From NCBI GenBank assembly GCA_036278455.1, contig DASULB010000485.1, positions 1 to 14,863 on the forward strand: 14,863 nt of DNA, in the 5' to 3' direction. Below the pieces are notes generated by a model. The model worked only from the letters and a program-made list of their open reading frames with translations. It was not told the origin of the DNA and ran no database searches. The position numbers and the translations under genes were made by a program. Shown one piece after another: positions 8,005-14,643 of this stretch (the stretch's first letter is position 1; each line of letters opens with the position of its first letter). Origin of the DNA: FW021-bin31 sp036278455 (GTDB lineage Bacteria; Bacteroidota; Bacteroidia; Chitinophagales; Chitinophagaceae).

Positions 8005-8409
8005 ATGCACCTGTTTCATCTCATGAGGTATAAAATTCGCCTTTACAAAAAACAGGGTATGAAAAGCAGTACGACCTACGATGATTATCTTCCGGACAGC
8101 CTGTCGGATCTCCTGATCCTGCAACAGGATCTCGCCCCAGCGTTGTCTCACCACCGGTTGTCTTTTTACCCGTCGTCTTTGGAGGCAGATATTTTGCGCG
8201 ATCAGAATGATCACCTGAAAAAACAGCTGTCCTCTCTAAATGTTCAGGTGGAAAGGTTTGCCCTGATGGCACACCGGGAAAATGAAGGTTTTCCCTGCCC
8301 ACCCCTAAAACGACCTTTCATGAACTGCTCCGGTTTTTTATTCAGGTCCCTCCTGGTGGCCGGGGGCGTCTTCTGCTGGAACGGGCCCGCGGGGGTCCGG
8401 GTTTTCTAA
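8005..8409 (+). CDS. Hypothetical protein, doubtful
   Basis: I do not recognise this 134-codon frame. An in-frame ATG at 8059 (MKSSTTYDDYLPDSL...) is an equally good start. The middle part reads like protein: an amphipathic, probably coiled-coil helix around ILRDQNDHLKKQLSSLNVQVERF, with normal codon use. The last ~45 residues (Cys/Pro/Gly-rich, ending GPAGVRVF) look less natural. From about 8290 the +1 frame reads PTPKTTFHELLRFFIQ and stays open past 8500, so a frameshift near 8290 is possible. It sits in a poorly conserved stretch downstream of the LytTR-like repeat array and could be a target of it, a remnant, or chance. Confidence 0.35.
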   Translation: MHLFHLMRYKIRLYKKQGMKSSTTYDDYLPDSLSDLLILQQDLAPALSHHRLSFYPSSLEADILRDQNDHLKKQLSSLNVQVERFALMAHRENEGFPCPPLKRPFMNCSGFLFRSLLVAGGVFCWNGPAGVRVF

Positions 8410-8496
8410 GCTTTTTAATGATGAGTCACCCCATCGGCGACACCGAGCCGGACGGCCCCTCTGTAACCAACATTCATTCATTTAAAACTTACCAAA

Positions 8497-8787
8497 ATGG
8501 AAAAATCAAAAAAAACTGAATTTGTCTTTACCCTGGAAGGAATTGAGCTCCCGGAGGATGTACACAGTAACATCGCCAGGGATATCCAGGATGTTGTCAT
8601 GAAACATCTCGGTGGTATAAACCAACGCCAGGCACCCTCCAGGGAGCTAAACAAGAACGCCTACCTCATGGTAAACCAGGGCCGCTGGAACGGTGGCATC
8701 CTCAGGGCGATCAACCCCGAAAAGCTGAAAAGCGCGATCGACAAAGGCAACATCAAAGAAGTCGGCGCCCTCATCGGCATGGAATAA
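8497..8787 (+). CDS. Small hypothetical protein (96 aa), first gene of a pair
   Basis: I do not recognise this family. The 96-residue product starts with a polar Lys-rich end, then EFVFTLEGIELPEDV (likely a beta-strand, residues 8-22), an amphipathic helix (IARDIQDVVMKHL, 26-38), a polar linker, and a C-terminal half with the aromatic segment NAYLMVNQGRWNGG. It has no Cys, no signal peptide and no membrane segment, so it is probably cytosolic. The ATG at 8497 follows an A-rich leader usual in Bacteroidota. The cysteine-rich gene begins 14 bases after its stop in the same direction, so the two probably form one operon and may work together. The short strand-helix opening recalls leader or adaptor modules, but that is only an impression. 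Confidence 0.75.
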   Translation: MEKSKKTEFVFTLEGIELPEDVHSNIARDIQDVVMKHLGGINQRQAPSRELNKNAYLMVNQGRWNGGILRAINPEKLKSAIDKGNIKEVGALIGME

Positions 8788-8801
8788 ACCATTCAGCCAA
8801 A

Positions 8802-9179
8802 ATGAAAAATGATCATAAATCCTGTCCAAGCGCTCCCATGAAAGCCGGAACGGTTTTGTTGGGCATCGTCAATCAGGACGATGAGATCGATTTTGTCAGC
8901 AACATCACCAAGATCAACGAAGCTTTTGTCCAGTCCGCCAAAGCGGGCATTTCTCCGGAAAAGCGATTCAGGTTTGCCGGGTCCTGTGTTCAATCAGGGT
9001 GTAAGCAGTGGACAGGAACCCGCTGCGGCGTCATCGACAGGGTGCTCAACAGCCTGGAAGAAAAGTATATAAAAGCACATCTTCCCTCTTGTGCCATCAG
9101 AGAAAACTGCAGGTGGTTCGCACAAAGCGGCGCAAAGGCCTGCGGGGTCTGTCCTGCTGTCATCACGGACGTTACCTGA
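8802..9179 (+). CDS. Small cysteine-rich hypothetical protein (125 aa), second gene of a pair
   Basis: Unrecognised protein with a regular cysteine layout. Residues 15-25 (GTVLLGIVNQD) look like a beta-strand and are followed by a helix. Then come Cys62-x4-Cys67-x7-Cys75 (in GSCVQSGCKQWTGTRCG) and Cys97-x5-Cys103-x10-Cys114-x2-Cys117 (in PSCAIRENCRWFAQ and ACGVCP). Both halves place a Trp shortly after the second Cys (Trp70, Trp105), as if one unit were repeated. Seven clustered cysteines with a terminal CxxC in a protein without signal peptide suggest a metal centre (zinc or Fe-S) in the cytoplasm; this is inference. Cys8 is outside the pattern. The gene follows its 96-residue partner after 14 bases. 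Confidence 0.8.
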   Translation: MKNDHKSCPSAPMKAGTVLLGIVNQDDEIDFVSNITKINEAFVQSAKAGISPEKRFRFAGSCVQSGCKQWTGTRCGVIDRVLNSLEEKYIKAHLPSCAIRENCRWFAQSGAKACGVCPAVITDVT

Positions 9180-9229
9180 TCGATAGCCGCGGCAGACCGG
9201 CAGGATCAAAAAATGTTATCTGCCTGATT

Positions 9230-9276
9230 CCATGACTGACCGTCATGGCGGAGCCGCTTCTTTGGGCGGCCTCTGC
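9230..9276 (+). terminator. Possible double hairpin after the small-gene pair
   Basis: CCATGAC-TGACC-GTCATGG (9230-9248) is a perfect 7-bp stem, followed by a second hairpin built on GAGCCGC and GCGGCCTC (about 9251-9276) with one bulged base. No T-tract follows, so this is a weak terminator candidate for the operon ending at 9179. Confidence 0.3.
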
Positions 9277-9304
9277 ACCCGGCCTGCCCCTCAACTAAAT
9301 TGGC

Positions 9305-9679
9305 ATGAAACTGCAAACACAACCCTCCTCCAACAGTAGCGGGTTCATAAGCGGTAACGGCAAAACAGTCGCTATTCTCTGCTATCTGGGCCTGATTGGC
9401 TGGCTACTCGCCTATGTCCTGCATCTGAACAAAAGGACTTTCCTGGGAGCCTATCACCTCCGCCAGACCATCGCACTTTTTATCCTCGCCATCGCCCTGT
9501 GGGTCGGCCAAATGTTAATGATTCCCGTCCATACTACCTCCTGGATAACCATCGTCCTGACGCTCCTGGTGCGCTTTGCACTCCTTTTTTGCTGGATCAT
9601 CGGCTTTACCGGTGCCGTCAAAGGAAAGAAACGGCCCATGCCGCTTATCGGGGAAAAGGCACAGCAATTATTCCGTTAA
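9305..9679 (+). CDS. Small membrane protein, DUF4870/Tic20-like
   Basis: The 124-residue product is an inner-membrane protein of unknown role. After a polar N-terminus of about 18 residues it shows three to four hydrophobic segments (about 20-42, 55-73, 80-105). Between the first two lies the family-like loop LNKRTFLGAYHLRQ (41-54), where the H-x-RQ signature and the surrounding arrangement resemble DUF4870/Tic20-type small proteins that are common in Bacteroidota. The end is basic (KGKKRP) and probably cytoplasmic. The start at 9305 lies right after TAAATTGG (9296-9303), one mismatch from the -7 box, which would give an extremely short leader; no good -33 element is present. Its family function is unknown, and the assignment is by pattern only. 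Confidence 0.72.
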   Translation: MKLQTQPSSNSSGFISGNGKTVAILCYLGLIGWLLAYVLHLNKRTFLGAYHLRQTIALFILAIALWVGQMLMIPVHTTSWITIVLTLLVRFALLFCWIIGFTGAVKGKKRPMPLIGEKAQQLFR

Positions 9680-9915
9680 GGGGTTCGGAAGCGATAAGCA
9701 AATCTCCATACCCGACAGCTGAGGGGTACCCTTAAATAGGGGTGATCACCGGGGTAGGGTAAATTCCCAAAAATTGCATTTCCTTTAAGATTGCTGAGGT
9801 GTCTTTTAAGCGGCCGGAGAAGCTCCTCCATGGAAATTGAAAACCAACCGCAAACAAGCGTGATGCAGCCTCTATACAGAAAAGCCTTTGACAACATCAC
9901 TGTAACTGCTGATAC
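9680..9915. other. Intergenic region with G-rich palindromes
   Basis: This stretch holds the palindromes GGGTACCC (9724-9731) and GGTGATCACC (9741-9750), set in a run of C3 and G3-G4 blocks to about 9770. The small plus-strand ORF at 9791-9994 runs through the lpdA hairpin and stop codon and is not believable. No other gene is seen. Confidence 0.4.
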
Positions 9916-9947
9916 GCAGAAAGGCAGCCACGCGGCTGCCTTTCTGC
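9916..9947 (-). terminator. Strong hairpin downstream of lpdA
   Basis: GCAGAAAGGCAGCC (9916-9929), loop ACGC, and GGCTGCCTTTCTGC (9934-9947) form a perfect 14-bp stem. It lies 22 bases past the lpdA stop codon. There is no T-tract on either side, as is often the case in Bacteroidota. The stem is symmetric and could end transcription from both directions. Confidence 0.7.
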
Positions 9948-9969
9948 TTCATGAGATGAAAAAAATATT

Positions 9970-11376
9970 TTACAAATGGATCGCCTCCCCATAAGCCACC
10001 TCAATGGCGTCCTTCACGGACTCGCTCATGGTGGGATGCGGATGAATGGCGTTCAATACCTCCTGGTAAGTGGTCTCCAGTTTGCGGCCAAGTACCGTTT
10101 CGGCTATTAATTCCGTTACATTGTAACCGATCATATGGGACCCAAGCCACTCGCCGTACTTGGCGTCAAAGATCACCTTAACGAATCCCTCGGTTGCGCC
10201 TGCTGCGCTGGCCTTGCCGGATGCCGACAACGGGAATTTTCCAACTTTGATGTCATACCCCGCATCCTTCGCCGCTTTTTCGGTATACCCCACCGAAGCG
10301 ATCTCCGGTGTGCAATAGGTACATCCGGGGACATTATTGTAATCCAGCGGTTCGGGCAGATGCTTATATTTCTTCGCGTTGTAGGCAATGTTCTCCACGC
10401 ATATAATGCCCTCCTTAGAGGCTACATGCGCCAACGCCTGGCCGGGAGCGCAATCCCCGATGGCGTATATGCCCGGCACATTCGTTTGATAATATTTATC
10501 CACGCTGACCTTGCCCTTTTCTGTTTTGATCCCCAGGGCTTCCAGGCCGATGTCCTCAATATTGGCCACCACTCCTACGGCACTGAGCACGATGTCTGCT
10601 TCCAGCGTCACCTCGCCGTCCTTGGTCTTCACTTTCGCCTTGACGCCATCGCCCGAAGTATCCACGCCGGTCACTTCCGAGGAGGTCATGATCTCAATAC
10701 CTTTTTTCTTATAGATCTTCTCCAGTTCTTTGGAAATTTCCTCATCTTCCACCGGCACGATGCGCGGTAAAAATTCAACAATGGTCACTTTGGTGCCGAT
10801 GCTGTTATAAAAATAAGCGAATTCCGCTCCGATGGCACCGGAACCGACGATGATCATCGATTTTGGCTGATCTTTCAACACCATGGCCTCGCGGTATCCG
10901 ATTATTTTCTTGTGATCGATCTTCAGGTTGGGCAATTCCTTGGCACGTCCGCCCGTAGCCAGGATAATATGCGCGGCTTCATGAACGGTCGCCTTACCGT
11001 CTTTATCGGTTACCTCCACTTTTCCTTTGTCCTTGAGTTTACCGGTTCCCACCAGTACGTCAATCTTATTTTTTTTCATCAGGAACTGTACCCCTTTGCT
11101 CATCTTATCGGCCACCTTTCTGCTGCGTGCCACCATGACACCAAAATCAGCCTTGGGGTCGGATACCGTTACGCCATAGTCCGCCGAATGTAAGGCGTAT
11201 TCCATGACCTGCGCACTCTTGAGCAGGGCCTTGGTGGGGATACATCCCCAGTTAAGACAGATCCCGCCTAATGCTTCCCTTTCGACCACCGCTGTTTTCA
11301 GTCCCAATTGCGTAGCGCGGATAGCGGCTACATAGCCTCCGGGGCCACTGCCTATTACGATTACGTCGTATGCCAT
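9970..11376 (-). CDS. lpdA: Dihydrolipoyl dehydrogenase (E3)
   Basis: FAD-dependent enzyme that reoxidises dihydrolipoamide with NAD+ in pyruvate and 2-oxo-acid dehydrogenase complexes and the glycine cleavage system. The 468-residue length is normal. It has the FAD motif GSGPGG (9-14), redox disulfide Cys40/Cys45 in GGICLNWGCIPTKAL, NAD-binding GSGAIG (178-183), FAD-contacting YAIGD (304-308) and the C-terminal HPHPTMSE motif with probable catalytic base His447 and Glu452. All catalytic residues are present. The start at 11376 is supported by a -7 box 30 bases upstream. No E1 or E2 gene is adjacent, so this E3 is a stand-alone gene that may serve several complexes. A perfect hairpin follows the gene. 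The long plus-strand ORF at 10135-10770 is its antisense shadow. Confidence 0.96.
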   Translation of the reverse strand: MAYDVIVIGSGPGGYVAAIRATQLGLKTAVVEREALGGICLNWGCIPTKALLKSAQVMEYALHSADYGVTVSDPKADFGVMVARSRKVADKMSKGVQFLMKKNKIDVLVGTGKLKDKGKVEVTDKDGKATVHEAAHIILATGGRAKELPNLKIDHKKIIGYREAMVLKDQPKSMIIVGSGAIGAEFAYFYNSIGTKVTIVEFLPRIVPVEDEEISKELEKIYKKKGIEIMTSSEVTGVDTSGDGVKAKVKTKDGEVTLEADIVLSAVGVVANIEDIGLEALGIKTEKGKVSVDKYYQTNVPGIYAIGDCAPGQALAHVASKEGIICVENIAYNAKKYKHLPEPLDYNNVPGCTYCTPEIASVGYTEKAAKDAGYDIKVGKFPLSASGKASAAGATEGFVKVIFDAKYGEWLGSHMIGYNVTELIAETVLGRKLETTYQEVLNAIHPHPTMSESVKDAIEVAYGEAIHL

Positions 11377-11405
11377 ATGAATTATTATTTAAATGAAAGT
11401 GGGCT

Positions 11406-11413
11406 CAAAGGTA
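11406..11413 (-). promoter_or_regulatory. -7 box of the lpdA promoter
   Basis: On the minus strand this reads TACCTTTG, an exact TAnnTTTG match, placing the transcript start about 23 bases before the lpdA ATG. No TTG lies at the right distance upstream, only a T-rich stretch, so the -33 part is weak. Confidence 0.55.
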
Positions 11414-11598
11414 AAAAGAAATCACTAAAAAATGAGGAACTATCGGCCGGTCCGGGCGGCAAACGCAGACAAACACCGATGAGCGCCGGTGAGCACGGAT
11501 CACCATCCGTCAGGACCGTGCATTCAACGTTTATGCGCCGGCCAACCGGCCGGGAAAATAAAACAACGAGGACTAAATCAGTGTGTTCGGAAAGGATG

Positions 11599-11614
11599 TT
11601 CCGGAGTTCCGGAA
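11599..11614 (-). terminator. Possible short terminator hairpin of pyrG
   Basis: TTCCGGA-GT-TCCGGAA is a perfect inverted repeat starting 10 bases past the pyrG stop. The true loop must take at least one base pair from the stem. No T-tract follows on the minus strand. The rest of the lpdA-pyrG gap has GC-rich inverted repeats (ACGGAT-CACC-ATCCGT near 11496-11511; GCCGG-CCAA-CCGGC near 11537-11550) but no gene. Confidence 0.35.
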
Positions 11615-11623
11615 GGCTTTCGC

Positions 11624-13321
11624 CTAATCTTGTTTAACCATTCGCCCGGTGGCCCCTTCGGTTTCTGTCTTATCGGACAGGTTCGGATCCGTGGTTCCCG
11701 TACGGGAGGCATCGCGGCGGGTGGCATATTCCCTGGCGGCCCGGGCGAATTTCACGAATAAGGGATGGGGATTTTCCACAGTACTTTTCAGTTCGGGATG
11801 AAATTGTGTCCCCACGAAGAAGGGATGGTCCTTCAGCTCGATGATCTCCACCAGTTCGGTCTCGGGATTTCTGCCGCTGGGGATCATGCCGGCTTTTTCA
11901 AAATCACCCAGATACTCATTATTGAATTCATAGCGGTGACGATGCCGTTCGCTGATATGGCCAGTGCCGTAAACATTATAGGCGAGGGTACCGGATTTTA
12001 CGTTGCAGGGATAAGCACCCAGGCGCATGGTTCCTCCTTTGACAGTCACTTTTTTCTGCTCTTCCATCAGGTCGATCACCGCATGGGCGGTACCGGGCCG
12101 GACTTCCGTGGTATGTGCATCCTTCCAGCCAAGGACATGCCGGGCGAACTCCACCACCGCGCATTGCATCCCCAGGCAGATGCCAAAGAAAGGAATGCCC
12201 TTCTCCCGGACATATTGCACGGCCGCGATCTTACCTTCGATGCCCCGGTTACCAAAACCAGGCGCCACCAGTATGCCGTCCAGGTGGCCCAGTTTCTCAG
12301 CAACATTGTCTGTTGTCAGGTACTCCGAATGAATATTCTGCACGACGATCTTGCATTCATTGACCGCTCCGGCATGGATAAAGGATTCGAGAATGGATTT
12401 ATAAGCGTCCTGCAATTCCACATATTTTCCTACAAGCCCTATGGTGATCTTGGATTTGGGATATTTCAATTTGTCCAGAAAGCCACGCCATTTGGTCAGT
12501 TCGGGCTCCCGTGTAATGGGAATGCGCAGCTTCTGCATGCAGATCTGGTCCAGACGCTCCTGCATCATTTCCATGGGTACTTCATAGATGGTAGGAACAT
12601 CCGCCGCTTCGATCACCGAATCCACGGTTACATTACAAAACAGCGCGATCTTCTTTTTCAGGTCGCCGAACATCGGCTCCTCTGTCCGGCAGACGATCAC
12701 GTCCGGATGGACGCCGGCCTCGCTGAGCAGCCGCACGGAATGTTGTGTAGGCTTTGTTTTAAGTTCCTTGGCGGCCTTTAAATAAGGGATCAGCGTGAGG
12801 TGCACCACCAGGCAGTTCTCGGAGCCCAGTTCCCATTGCAACTGGCGTACCGATTCAATGTAGGGAAGGGATTCAATATCACCCACCGTACCGCCGATCT
12901 CGGTGATGACAATGTCGTATTTACCATTATTGCCGAGCAGCAGTATCCGTCGTTTGATCTCATCGGTGATGTGCGGGATCACCTGAACGGTTTTGCCTAA
13001 ATAGGCCCCTTCCCGCTCCTTATTAATGACCGTCTGGTAAATACGGCCGGTCGTCACGTTGTTGGCCTGCGAGGTGGGCGTATTGAGAAAGCGCTCATAA
13101 TGTCCCAGGTCCAGGTCGGTTTCAGCGCCGTCTTCGGTCACAAAACACTCCCCATGTTCATAAGGGTTGAGCGTGCCGGGGTCTACATTAATATAGGGGT
13201 CGAATTTCTGGATGGTGACCCGGAGTCCCCTGGCCTGCAGTAATTTTGCCAGCGAAGCCGCGATGATGCCTTTACCCAAAGAAGATGTAACTCCCCCCGT
13301 GACGAAGATGTATTTAGCCAT
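11624..13321 (-). CDS. pyrG: CTP synthase (glutamine-hydrolysing)
   Basis: Cytosolic enzyme that converts UTP to CTP using ATP and glutamine, the last step of pyrimidine nucleotide synthesis. The N-terminal synthase domain (1 to ~270) opens with MAKYIFVTGGVTSSLGKG, whose GGVTSSLGKG loop (9-18) binds nucleotide. The C-terminal class I glutamine amidotransferase domain has nucleophile Cys382 (GICLGMQ), with His508 and Glu510 in QFHPEL completing the triad. At 565 residues it is about 20 longer than the E. coli enzyme; the extra length is a charged, low-complexity tail after ~530 (Arg/Thr/Glu-rich) that looks disordered. The start is the standard family start, about 80 bases downstream of a good promoter. 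The gene diverges from the thioesterase gene across a 284-base region holding an inverted pair of DnaA boxes. Confidence 0.97.
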   Translation of the reverse strand: MAKYIFVTGGVTSSLGKGIIAASLAKLLQARGLRVTIQKFDPYINVDPGTLNPYEHGECFVTEDGAETDLDLGHYERFLNTPTSQANNVTTGRIYQTVINKEREGAYLGKTVQVIPHITDEIKRRILLLGNNGKYDIVITEIGGTVGDIESLPYIESVRQLQWELGSENCLVVHLTLIPYLKAAKELKTKPTQHSVRLLSEAGVHPDVIVCRTEEPMFGDLKKKIALFCNVTVDSVIEAADVPTIYEVPMEMMQERLDQICMQKLRIPITREPELTKWRGFLDKLKYPKSKITIGLVGKYVELQDAYKSILESFIHAGAVNECKIVVQNIHSEYLTTDNVAEKLGHLDGILVAPGFGNRGIEGKIAAVQYVREKGIPFFGICLGMQCAVVEFARHVLGWKDAHTTEVRPGTAHAVIDLMEEQKKVTVKGGTMRLGAYPCNVKSGTLAYNVYGTGHISERHRHRYEFNNEYLGDFEKAGMIPSGRNPETELVEIIELKDHPFFVGTQFHPELKSTVENPHPLFVKFARAAREYATRRDASRTGTTDPNLSDKTETEGATGRMVKQD

Positions 13322-13408
13322 AAACTAAGTTTTCTGTAAAATGAAAAAGGACCATAGAGGAAAGTGCCTGTCATCGGCAAGAATGTCTGAAATTTCCACG
13401 AGGTCATG

Positions 13409-13438
13409 CAAAGTTACGCTTTTTTAGTCGCAGGCAAA
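13409..13438 (-). promoter_or_regulatory. Promoter of pyrG
   Basis: On the minus strand, TTTG (13438-13435), an 18-base spacer and TAACTTTG (13416-13409) match the Bacteroidota promoter, with an exact -7 box. The resulting leader is about 80 bases. The DnaA-box palindrome ends 5 bases upstream of the -33 element. Confidence 0.7.
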
Positions 13439-13443
13439 ACCAA

Positions 13444-13473
13444 TTATCCACATTCGGTTCCAAATGTGGATAA
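13444..13473. promoter_or_regulatory. Inverted pair of perfect DnaA boxes upstream of pyrG
   Basis: TTATCCACA (13444-13452) and its exact complement TGTGGATAA (13465-13473) form an 11-bp perfect inverted repeat (arms 13444-13454 and 13463-13473) with an 8-base centre. The 9-mer is identical to the consensus high-affinity DnaA box. Centres are 21 bp apart, about two helical turns. It could be a DnaA regulatory site on pyrG, the divergent thioesterase gene, or both; a different dimeric regulator or a transcript hairpin are alternatives. Confidence 0.5.
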
Positions 13474-13575
13474 AACAAATGACCTGCTTTTGACAGGCGT
13501 TCCCGGTCGGTTCATCCCGGGACCGCTGTGATGCCGCTGAAAATGGCCGGATGGTCCATAATCCCCTCTTTGGTG

Positions 13576-13583
13576 TAGCTTTG
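13576..13583 (+). promoter_or_regulatory. -7 box of the thioesterase promoter
   Basis: TAGCTTTG is an exact TAnnTTTG match 22 bases before the ATG at 13606. No clear TTG lies about 20 bases upstream (only ATGG near 13551). Confidence 0.5.
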
Positions 13584-13605
13584 CACGGGAAAACAACACA
13601 CTCCT

Positions 13606-14130
13606 ATGGACATGCAACCCAAAAAAGTAAAGGATTCACTCGTCGTCATGACTGAGCTTGTACTCCCAAACGATACCAATTTGTTCAAAAACCTGATGGG
13701 AGGCCGGCTGATGTACTGGATGGACATCGCTGCGGCGCTGTCCGCCATGAAACATTGCGGCCATCCGGTAGTGACGGCCTCTGTGGACAATATTTCCTTT
13801 GAAAATCCCATTCCCCGCGGCAATGTCGTCGCCATTCATGCGGCGGTGACCAGGGCCTTCAACACTTCCATGGAAGTGCACATGCGGGTCTGGGGTGAAG
13901 ATCCTCTTCAGCGAGTAAAATACAAGTCCAATCAGGCATTTTTTACTTTTGTGGCCCTTAATCCCGACGGAAGGCCGCAGCGGGTCCCCCCGGTGGAACC
14001 CGAAAATGAAGAAGAGCAGGAACTTTTTGACGGCGCCATCCGCCGTCGCCAGGTGCGGTTGATACTCGGGGGTAAGATGGATCCCGAAGATGCCGAAGAG
14101 TTGAAATCGCTTTTCTTAAAGTCCAAGTAA
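13606..14130 (+). CDS. Acyl-CoA thioesterase (hotdog fold, YciA/ACOT-like)
   Basis: Cytosolic enzyme expected to hydrolyse acyl-CoA thioesters to free acid and CoA. The 174-residue protein holds one hotdog domain. The family signature PNDTNLFKNLMGGRLMYWMD (21-40) includes Asn25 and Asp40, the residues that align with the catalytic region of YciA and brain-type acyl-CoA hydrolases. It is followed by TASVDNISFENPIPRG (57-72) and an AFFTFVALNPDGRP segment (111-124). The C-terminal ~45 residues are acidic then basic and probably helical, as in other Bacteroidota members. The ATG at 13606 is preceded by a good -7 box; a second ATG two codons on (13612) is possible. The chain-length preference cannot be read from sequence. 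Confidence 0.9.
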   Translation: MDMQPKKVKDSLVVMTELVLPNDTNLFKNLMGGRLMYWMDIAAALSAMKHCGHPVVTASVDNISFENPIPRGNVVAIHAAVTRAFNTSMEVHMRVWGEDPLQRVKYKSNQAFFTFVALNPDGRPQRVPPVEPENEEEQELFDGAIRRRQVRLILGGKMDPEDAEELKSLFLKSK

Positions 14131-14189
14131 TGGCCCGGCAGTGAAAAAATGGATTACACTGTTGTCTCAACTCCCCGGCGCCCGGTAAT

Positions 14190-14492
14190 TTACGCCGATT
14201 CCTCGACCGTAATGCGGTCCCACTGGGGATGTCGCTTGAGATAAGCACGAACGAACGGACAGTAAGGGATGAGCTTCTGTTTATTTTCCTCAATGTTTAA
14301 AAAGGCTTTTTCCACCAGCGCAGGCCCTGCAGCCGTCCCTTTCAGGGCGGCCGGGATCTCCGTATGGATCAAAAATATCCTGTCCCCCTTGCGTTTATAT
14401 TCGATATAAGCGGTTTCTTTGTCTACCTGTAGTTCAAACCGCTGTTTGTCAACGTTGTCCTTCAGCAGGATGTTTTCCAGTTCCTGTTTCAT
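14190..14492 (-). CDS. Small GNAT-like N-acetyltransferase (PF14542 type)
   Basis: A 100-residue protein of the compact GCN5-related acetyltransferase family (Acetyltransf_CG, YjdJ-like). Features are a FELQVDKETAYIEYKRKGDRI beta-hairpin opening (about residues 13-33), the central HTEIPAALKGTAAGPALVEKA (41-61) with the acetyl-CoA pyrophosphate loop (KGTAAG) and following helix, and the C-terminal IPYCPFVRAYLKRHPQW (74-90), all strongly conserved in this family. The frame also has an ATG at 14510, which would add MFKKDT; I prefer 14492 because family members begin close to MKQELE-like residues, but either is possible. It converges with the thioesterase gene, with 60 bases between stops and no clear terminator. 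Acetyl acceptor unknown. Confidence 0.85.
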   Translation of the reverse strand: MKQELENILLKDNVDKQRFELQVDKETAYIEYKRKGDRIFLIHTEIPAALKGTAAGPALVEKAFLNIEENKQKLIPYCPFVRAYLKRHPQWDRITVEESA

Positions 14493-14629
14493 GGTATCTT
14501 TTTTAAACAATGATGCTCGCCTGCGTTAAAGATAACATAATTTTTATTTTACATCTTTCTTTACGGGACCAACCGCAGAGTTGTTAAATTCTACATAAAA
14601 AACGCAGCAGGCAGATAAACGAATATCGA

Positions 14630-14637
14630 TAATTTTG
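14630..14637 (+). promoter_or_regulatory. -7 box of a possible small-RNA promoter
   Basis: TAATTTTG is an exact TAnnTTTG match and is identical to the box in front of the AlaX gene. No TTG is found at the proper -33 distance. Transcription would start near 14644 and run into a stretch without a long ORF. Confidence 0.45.
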
Positions 14638-14643
14638 CGACGG

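Noticed and set aside
8419..8518. Short ORF MMSHPIGDTEPDG... overlapping the start of the 96-residue gene
   Set aside because: Too short, overlaps a better gene in another frame, and is more likely leader sequence or the tail of a frameshifted ORF.
9791..9994. Plus-strand 67-codon ORF
   Set aside because: It reads through the strong lpdA hairpin and the lpdA stop codon on the other strand, and shows no family resemblance.
10135..10770. A 211-codon plus-strand ORF
   Set aside because: Antisense shadow of the intact lpdA gene.
11499..11535. Possible further LytTR element (ACCATCCGTCAGG, then an ACGTTTA match)
   Set aside because: The core is GTCAG rather than GTTAA, the second half-site is poor and the spacing is 20, not 21; better explained by a local inverted repeat.
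11765..12781. A 338-codon plus-strand ORF
   Set aside because: It lies entirely antisense to pyrG, whose catalytic motifs are all intact; the translation is His/Phe-rich and resembles no protein.
13322..13605. Chromosomal replication origin
   Set aside because: Only two DnaA boxes are present, with no AT-rich unwinding region and no dnaA or other origin-linked gene nearby; a regulatory site is more economical.
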